A DNA stretch of 64,000 nt from Primula veris (lineage: Eukaryota; Streptophyta; Magnoliopsida; Ericales; Primulaceae). Location of the stretch: the NCBI GenBank assembly GCA_963682055.1, contig OY821750.1, positions 498,501 to 562,500 of the forward strand. The letters run 5' to 3'. The translations under genes and the position numbers were made by a program. Positions 57,510-64,000 of the stretch are shown one piece after another. A model generated the notes under the pieces. The model did no database searches. It was given only the letters and a program-made list of their open reading frames with translations, and was not told where the DNA came from. Numbering within the stretch: position 1 is the first letter of the stretch; each line of letters opens with the position of its first letter.

Positions 57510-60500
57510 TCAAGTAGATTTCCCCCTAAAACAGGGAGTCTCTTTTTGATCTAATAAATAGATGGCTTTGATTTTCTTAGGCAACCACTGTATGTCCATA
57601 GTAGAGAAATTTATACCTTTAGCACCAAGTTTAGCAAGACCATCAGCTACCTGATTTTGTTCTCTAAATATATGATCAAAATTAGAGCAAACATAAGGCA
57701 TCATATAACAAATATCATACCAGATTTTGGCAAATTTAGGACCATGACTTTTCTCCTTTTTCCACCAATTCACTATTAATTCTGAATCTGATTCAATTAA
57801 TAGTTCATTAAAGCCCATAAAAACATAATGAGAAGTCCATTTAATAAAGCAGCCAGTTCAGCATATATATGATTATTAGTGTCTAGATTAAAAGAAAAGG
57901 CAATGATAAAATTACCATTGCTATCTCTTAATATCCCACCACATCCTGTTCTTACACCCTCACTAACAGAACCATCAATGTTAAGTTTAAGTCTACCACT
58001 AGGTGGACATTTCCAGTAAACCAACAGAGGTCTTTTGACATTAAAAGCTTTAATATTAATACCAAGGTTTATAAGAGTAATATTATTAAATGACTTACCA
58101 ATGACTTTAGGGGTAATGAGATCATTTAAATCTCGTAGCCAATTAATAATTTTATTGATAATTGAATCAACATTCATTTCAATATTCTCATGCTTATTTT
58201 TATTCTTACTAATCCAAATTTCCCAACAAATAAGAGAGGGGACTAGTGATGCTATTATACCAAAGTGAGATAGATCACATTTAGCAAACCATTTTGTAAC
58301 ATAAGCTCTCAAATTACCCCCTGTAAATTTATCAAAACCAAAAGCATTACTAAAAAAATTCCATACTTTAAAACAAATTTCAATGTTGCTGAATAAATGA
58401 TCAGCAGAATCCTCTTTATGATTGCAGCAACATGAGCATTTTGATGCAAGAGAAATTCCAAATTTCTTAACATCATGATCAAGTTTGACAGCTGAGAACC
58501 AAAGCTTCCAATTAAAAACAGAAATTTTAGTGGGCAAAACTTTATTCCATATAAATTTAGCTGTAGAAAATTTTTCACCTTTATTTCTCAGTAAATTATA
58601 AGAATTCTTCACAGTAAGCTCACCATTATGTGATAGAGGCCAGAACCTGTAGTCAGTACCAGCTCTTAGACAAACTGAGAGTTGAGTAACTCTATTAGCT
58701 AAGTTCTTACCTCCCATAAGTTCAATCAATTTAGCATCTCAACTACAACCAACAATTACCTGATTAAGAAGAATATTAGGAAAAACAACATTGAAATCAT
58801 TGCAAAGCAGACCTGTCCCTGACCAATTTTCATACCAAAAACTTACAGACCCTTCATTAAGACTCCATTCACTTTTTGTAACTAAAGTATTGAAATTGGC
58901 ACCAAAACACTTCCAAATGTAAGAATGATTTTGTTTAAAAATAGGATTAGACCAATTTACATATTTTGCAAGGTATTTCTGGTACATAAAAACTGACCAA
59001 GGAGTTTCAGAATCTAATAGTTTCCAACTCATTTTAAAATGAAGTGCTTTCATTACTTCAGAAATATCTCTAATACCCAAACCACCCTCAGATGTGGGTT
59101 TAGCAATTTTAGACCATCTAAGCCAATGATGTTTATTTTTGCTATCAAAAGTACCCCAGAAAAAGTTTGCAAAGGTCATATTAATTTTGTCTAGTACTAA
59201 TTTAGGGGGGTTTAGCACAGCAAGGAGGTGCATAGGGAAAGAGGAAAGAACATGTTTAATTAAGGTAATTTTAGCCCCAGGAGACAGCAATCCACTTTTC
59301 CAGCTAGCTACCTTAGTGTAAATTTTGTCTAACAAAGGATTATACATATTAGAGGTAAACTTAGCATAATGTAGGGGAATCCCCAAATATTTAGTAGGAA
59401 ATGTACCCTCACTAAAACCAGTGGCTTGAGCTATAATACTTTTTCTAATGGAGGTTTGTTTAAAAGTTAAAAACATACTTTTAGATTTATTGAGAAGTTG
59501 ACCTGAAGCCTTTTCATAATCATTTATAAAGTTCATAAGAATGGTAAGATTATTTTTAGTACCATTTGCAAAAATTAAAATATCATCTGCAAATAGAATG
59601 TGAGAAATAGGCTTAATATTAGGAGGAATAGCATAAGGTATAAGCTTTTCTTTATCATATAAGCTTTCCAACCCTCTACTGGGTACATCTTCTGCAATAA
59701 TAAAGAGTAATGGTGAAAGAGGATCACCTTGTTTAACTCCTCTGCTAGATGAAAAATAGCCATGTTGTACCCCATTCACACACACAGAGTATTTGGCTAG
59801 GGTGACACATTTCATTACAAGATTGATCCAAGTATTATCAAAACCAAAAGCAACAAGAACATTTTTTAGAAAGTTCCAGTTTATTCTATCAAAGGCTTTG
59901 GCCATGTCTAATTTAAAAACCACATTACCACCTCTAGGTTGATTACCTAAATGTACTAGCAGTTCTTGAGATAACAAAATGGCATCAGAAATATTTCTAC
60001 CCTCAACAAAACCACTTTGTTGGGGGGAAATAATTTTAGGCAAAATGATAGATAATCTTTTGGCCATAATTTTAGTAATAATTTTATAAAATACTTGACA
60101 TAGACTAATAGGTAAGAATTGTGAAAAATCAGTTGGATTGTCTGTTTTAGGAATGAGAATAATAAGTGCAGAAACAAAAGCTTGTGGGAAAGTTTCCCCC
60201 TTAAAGAAGCCAATAACAGCTTCACAAAGGTCATCCACAATAGTATCCCAACAACTAGTAAAAAACACTGAGCTAAACCCATCTGGGCCTGGAGAAGAAT
60301 CCATAGGTATATCTTTTACTGCATTTTTTATTTCATCTAGAGTTGGACATGATTTTAGCATTTTATTATCATTAGAATTAACCAAAACAGGGATAACATT
60401 TAATAGAGATAAGTTAGCACTTACTCCATTATCAGTTAGATGATTCTCAAAGAAAGAACATGCTTCATTTTTAATCTCATTAAAATCCTCAGAAACCCTA

Positions 60501-61633
60501 CCATTGGCCATTTTAATCTGTTGAATACAAATTTTAGCTCTCTTGTGTTTAATCATATGATGAAAAAACTTTGTATTTCTGTCACCCTCAGCTAACCATT
60601 TGACTTTAGCCTTTTGTTTTAAAAAAATTTCTTCTTGCAATACAGCTTCCTTATATTTATTAAGACAAGATAAGTACTCCTTTAAATATGCATCACCTAA
60701 AGTAACAAGATTATTCTCTGCAAAGGTTAGAGAATCACCAAGTAAAGCCACTTTATTAATGATATTACCAAAATTATTTTTGTTCCACACTTTGAGGGCA
60801 GCTTTTAACCTTTTTAGCTTAAAAGCAAACTTATTCATACCCTGTAAATAACAATAGATACTCCAATTATTCTTAACAAATTCATGAAAATCCTTGTGAT
60901 GAAGCCACATTCTCTGAAATTTGAAAACAGAAGGTCCATAAGAGTTATTAGAGCTAAAAGTAAAGACTAAAGGTGAATGATCAGAAATGGTTCTTTCTAA
61001 GATGTTAAGTTTAAGAGAATGGAAGTTGCCTTCCCAACTAACAGTAACCATTGCTCTATCTAACTTTTCAAACTGAGTTTTACCATTACTACACCTAAAC
61101 CAGGTAAAAGGAGAGCCAACATAAGTCATGTCAATTAGGTTATTTCCACTAATAAAATCACAAAAATCATTTTTATCTCTACTAGCTCTAGTATGGCCAC
61201 TTAGTTTTTCAGAGTCACTTTTAGTAGTGTTAAAATCTCCTGCAATGAGCCACTTTTCATTTTTAAGATTCAAATTACTAACTGTAGTCCAAAGTAACCT
61301 CCTAGAAATGTAATCACATTTAGCATAAACAAAGGTAATATAAAAAACCCCATCTGTCAAAAATTTTAAAGTAATTTCTTGAGAGGAAGAGCTAATTATA
61401 TCAAATTTCAAATACTTCTTAAACATTATCCAAATTTTACCTTTACTAGACTCATTAGCTAGAATACAGTCCATTCCTAATTTTCTAATAATAGCACTAT
61501 TTTTATTAACAGGAATCATAGGTTCTAATATATCAACTAAATCAAACTTATATTTCTTAGTATATATAGATAATTGGGCTTGAGAAATAATATTGGAAAT
61601 GCCCCTTATATTCCATATTAAAAAATTAAACAT
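57510..61633 (-). pseudogene. LINE ORF2: endonuclease, reverse transcriptase, RNase H
   Basis: The first 964 codons (61633-58742) are open: an APE-type endonuclease with NIRGIS near residue 8, GDFNTT near 132 and SDHSPLVF near 222; then RT with KLDMAKAFDRINW, GVKQGDPLSPLLF and FADDILIF near 681. A single TGA (58741-58739) interrupts it. The same frame then continues for about 310 residues with the CCHC-like zf-RVT region and the RNase H start (LNIDGSVSEGVRTGCGGIL, HIYAELAALLNGL). A one-base frameshift near 57815 moves the rest (IESDSELIVNWW, REQNQVADGLAKLG) to the frame ending at 57510. The RNase H domain marks the RNH-bearing branch of plant L1 elements. The product nicks target DNA and copies the RNA at that site. 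Confidence 0.93.
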
Positions 61634-63014
61634 TTAAAGAGGCAGAAATCTCCTTTCTGGTATCTATACCAGTAGGAGTGTACCTGTTAGGACGTTTGAT
61701 ATTCCTTTTCTCAAGCTTGTTCTCATCTTCCCCCCTAGATAGCTCCTGCTTCTCATTGAAAGATTTGCCAATGCTTGAACCCAAATGCAGTTTACTCATT
61801 AGATCTTCCATTGAGTTGTTCACCTCAACCTCATCATTTGCTCTCTTGTTATTGATAGAGCTAGAAATCAGCTCACTCTCAGCCTGTTCCAGTTTCTTTT
61901 TTTCCTTATTTCTTTTTTCTCTTTCTTTCTTCCTTGCACCTTTTGACAAAGAAAATCCATCGCTAAAAGAATTCCCTTGTTCACCCTTCTCATTGTCAGT
62001 ATTTCCAATAAAAACCAAGGGTCTTTTAATCCCTTGAGATATTATTGTTGCTTCCCCTATATTGGAGACTAGTGCATTCTTATAATTGCTCACAATCTGA
62101 GGTACAGTTTGAAGAGGAGTACTCTCCAAAATATCATTGACATTGACCTCATTGGTGTTCTCATTCAACATCTCAGTGACTGGTATTACCTCATCCTCTT
62201 TTTTAACAAAAGATGAAGAAGCCACAAATTCCCCTACAGGAATGTTTCTCTTATGCTTTTCTGCCTCCCCCATGTCTACATCACTATCCATTATGATCCA
62301 TTTTCCTTTTTCTTTTCTCATGAATTTACCATCTTTGTTAAAACATTCATTTTCATTTAGTTCCCTTGGTTTTTTAACAGCATATTCTTGCCTGATTACA
62401 ACCTTTTTCTGGTTCAGTTGAACTCTGTTTCTTTCCCCAAATGACCTCTGTTCCATTACAGTCTTTAGCCCATTCTGATATTCATCGCCCTTATTATTAA
62501 TTTCATTACCCTTCACCTTACCCTGACCATTACTAACCTGATTTGAAATCACCCCACCAAAGAATATTTTACACTCACTAGGGGAGTGACCTTGTAGCCA
62601 ACATTTATCACAATATTTAGTCATTTTTTCATATTCTATTTTTTGCCAAAAGCCTTCTTCATGTGAAGTACCAATCCACACTACATCTTCCCTATTTTCT
62701 AAAAGGTCCATTTCTACACAAAACCTAGCAAAAGCTGGCCTAGCGTGAGTCAAAGTAGCTAAATCAGCCACTAAAAACCTACCAAAAGGTTGTGTTATAG
62801 CTTTTAGGTAAGATAGGATGCAAAAATTGAGAGGGAGAAGAGGAAGTTTGATCCAGACTGGGGCAATAGAGGATTCCCTCTTTAAATTAAAGTCCACAGT
62901 CCATTTAAATATTCTAAATAACGCACCCTCCATCTCATGATTATTCTGGGTCCATATTTTGGTAAAATCAATACTGTTTCTAGCTTTAATGAAAACGTGT
63001 CTGTTATCAATAAG
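61626..63014 (-). CDS. LINE ORF1: DUF4283 plus zinc knuckle (5' partial)
   Basis: The frame is open from the N gap to TAA at 61628-61626. The ATG at 62933 is internal: upstream codons up to the gap read RHVFIKARNSIDFTKIW, which belongs to the DUF4283 domain. The domain continues through FKWTVDF, APVWIKLPLLPLNF and ARFCVEMDLLE, and is followed by a CCHC-type knuckle (CDKCWLQGHSPSEC). The rest is a charged, low-complexity tail, including a KKEREKRNKEKKK block. ORF1 proteins of plant L1 elements bind the LINE RNA. Its stop overlaps the ORF2 start by eight bases (ATGTTTAA). No disabling change is seen in the visible part. Confidence 0.9.
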   Translation of the reverse strand, partial: LIDNRHVFIKARNSIDFTKIWTQNNHEMEGALFRIFKWTVDFNLKRESSIAPVWIKLPLLPLNFCILSYLKAITQPFGRFLVADLATLTHARPAFARFCVEMDLLENREDVVWIGTSHEEGFWQKIEYEKMTKYCDKCWLQGHSPSECKIFFGGVISNQVSNGQGKVKGNEINNKGDEYQNGLKTVMEQRSFGERNRVQLNQKKVVIRQEYAVKKPRELNENECFNKDGKFMRKEKGKWIIMDSDVDMGEAEKHKRNIPVGEFVASSSFVKKEDEVIPVTEMLNENTNEVNVNDILESTPLQTVPQIVSNYKNALVSNIGEATIISQGIKRPLVFIGNTDNEKGEQGNSFSDGFSLSKGARKKEREKRNKEKKKLEQAESELISSSINNKRANDEVEVNNSMEDLMSKLHLGSSIGKSFNEKQELSRGEDENKLEKRNIKRPNRYTPTGIDTRKEISASLNV

Positions 63015-63214
63015 NNNNNNNNNNNNNNNNNNNNNNNNNNNNNNNNNNNNNNNNNNNNNNNNNNNNNNNNNNNNNNNNNNNNNNNNNNNNNNNNNNNNNN
63101 NNNNNNNNNNNNNNNNNNNNNNNNNNNNNNNNNNNNNNNNNNNNNNNNNNNNNNNNNNNNNNNNNNNNNNNNNNNNNNNNNNNNNNNNNNNNNNNNNNNN
63201 NNNNNNNNNNNNNN
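63015..63214. other. Assembly gap of exactly 200 Ns
   Basis: A round 200-base run of N is a placeholder for unknown length. It joins a LINE interior to a gypsy interior, so adjacency across it should not be trusted. Frames spanning it are artefacts. Confidence 0.98.
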
Positions 63215-64000
63215 AAAAGATTAAGTTAATTCGGCAAAGGCTTGAGACTGCCCGAAGTAGGCAAAAGAGTTATGCGGATAAGAGGAGGAGACCTTTGGAG
63301 TTCGAAAAGGGGGATCAAGTATTTTTGCGAGTTTCGCCCAGAAAGGGGATTATGAGGTTTGGCTCTAAAGGGAAGTTGAGCCCGAGATTTATCGGACCAT
63401 TTGAGATCGTGGACCGAGTTGGAGAAGTTGCTTACCGGTTGGACTTGCCACCAAAGTTGGCGGGGGTTCACCCGGTGTTCCATGTGTCGATGTTGAAAAA
63501 GTATCATCACGACCCTTCACATGTGGTGGACTTTGAGGACATTGAGGTTAGTGCGGATGTGACCTACGAAGTGGGACCTATGAGGATTATCGATGTGCAA
63601 GAGAAGGAACTTCGAGGAAATACAATTAGATTGGTAAAGGTGGTTTGGAAACACCACGGGGCCGAGGAGGCAACTTGGGAACGCGAGGATGAGATGAAGA
63701 GGAAATATCCTAATCTCGACTTTTCTTTAGGTACTTTTCTTTAGATACCTTCTAATTTCGGGACAAAATTTCTTTATCGGGGAAGGGTTGTAACGCCTAG
63801 GGTTTGGAGTTTATTTTTGGTTGTAACGCCCAGAGTTACGAAGTTGTTGAGTTGTCTTTTATTATGTTTGATATTGCATATTTACCTTATTTGAGATGCT
63901 TATGTGTTGTTCATGTGATGAGTTATGGAGCTGTTACGGGTTGTGAACCCTACGTATTTTATTTTTGAATTATCACACGAATTGAGCGTTTACATTCTTA
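63215..64000 (+). mobile_element. 3' part of a second copy of the gypsy element
   Basis: Aligns to 27279-28064 at a constant offset of 35936; I saw no difference. It holds the end of the integrase region, the GPF-type segment and the chromodomain (stop at 63742-63744), then 3' untranslated sequence including the relict GGGGAAGGG/TTGTAACGCC motif. The window ends about 85 bases before its expected 3' LTR. Confidence 0.95.

Larger units (their letters stand above)
56723..63014 (-). mobile_element. L1-type LINE with RNase H, 5' end in assembly gap
   Basis: Minus strand: ORF1 (DUF4283 and zinc knuckle), ORF2 (endonuclease, RT, zinc region, RNase H), an ~780-bp 3' untranslated region and a poly-A tail seen as a T-run at 56723-56730. 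It is inserted in copy B at CTTGTTTT; copy A retains the uninterrupted site (49611-49620), fitting target-primed reverse transcription. At least 6.3 kb are present; the 5' end is hidden by Ns. One in-frame stop and one frameshift were seen in ORF2, so it is probably inactive. Confidence 0.93.

Noticed and set aside
62959..63744. 261-codon frame spanning the N gap
   Set aside because: Joins LINE antisense to the gypsy integrase tail through 200 Ns; only the part after 63215 is real.

Overview
The window is nuclear DNA from a flowering plant, probably a eudicot. It is AT-rich, carries spliced genes with GT-AG introns, and is dominated by plant-type retrotransposons: a Ty3/gypsy chromovirus, Ty1/copia elements and an L1-type LINE with an RNase H domain. 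Host genes are few and small. I see no bacterial, organellar, CRISPR or viral gene cluster, and no operon-like system. Calls rest on reading the sequence by eye, without database searches.

Layout. 1-7.9 kb: an orphan WD40 exon (1.4 kb) among dispersed local repeats, AT microsatellites and a ~200-bp tandem repeat. 7.85-12.4 kb: a 5'-truncated copia element with a full 3' LTR. 12.4-19 kb: intergenic DNA with a solo LTR (14.8 kb), a non-autonomous hAT element with an 8-bp target duplication (15.4 kb), a Helitron-like 3' end (17.4 kb) and segmental repeats. 19.0-31.1 kb: remains of a SANT/Myb-like gene, split inside an exon by a 10.2-kb, very young gypsy element (19853-30058; 1910-bp LTRs, target duplication TTTTC). 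31-40 kb: intergenic DNA, much of it local duplication of sequence near 4-5 kb and 16 kb, plus a foldback element and a small copia LTR. 40.9-42.1 kb: an apparently intact five-exon mini-gene pairing a SANT-like domain with an FCS-type zinc finger; it is a paralog of the broken gene at 19-30 kb. 45.0-45.6 kb: a secreted, thionin-like cysteine-rich peptide gene. 46.7-56.7 kb: three minus-strand pieces of one Tork-like copia family (truncated copy A, longer element C, partial copy B). 56.7-63.0 kb: a minus-strand LINE inserted into copy B and running into a 200-N scaffold gap. 63.2-64.0 kb: the tail of a second, apparently identical copy of the gypsy element.

History. A SANT-like gene was locally duplicated. 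One copy decayed and was hit by the gypsy element; the other kept an open spliced reading frame. A copia fragment was also copied about 7.1 kb away without net length change, and the LINE then inserted in that copy, so the sister copy preserves the empty site. The most unusual non-coding structures lie in the young gypsy element: an LTR triplication whose predicted hairpin stem changes in a compensatory way, and a leader array of eight near-palindromes in evenly spaced pairs.
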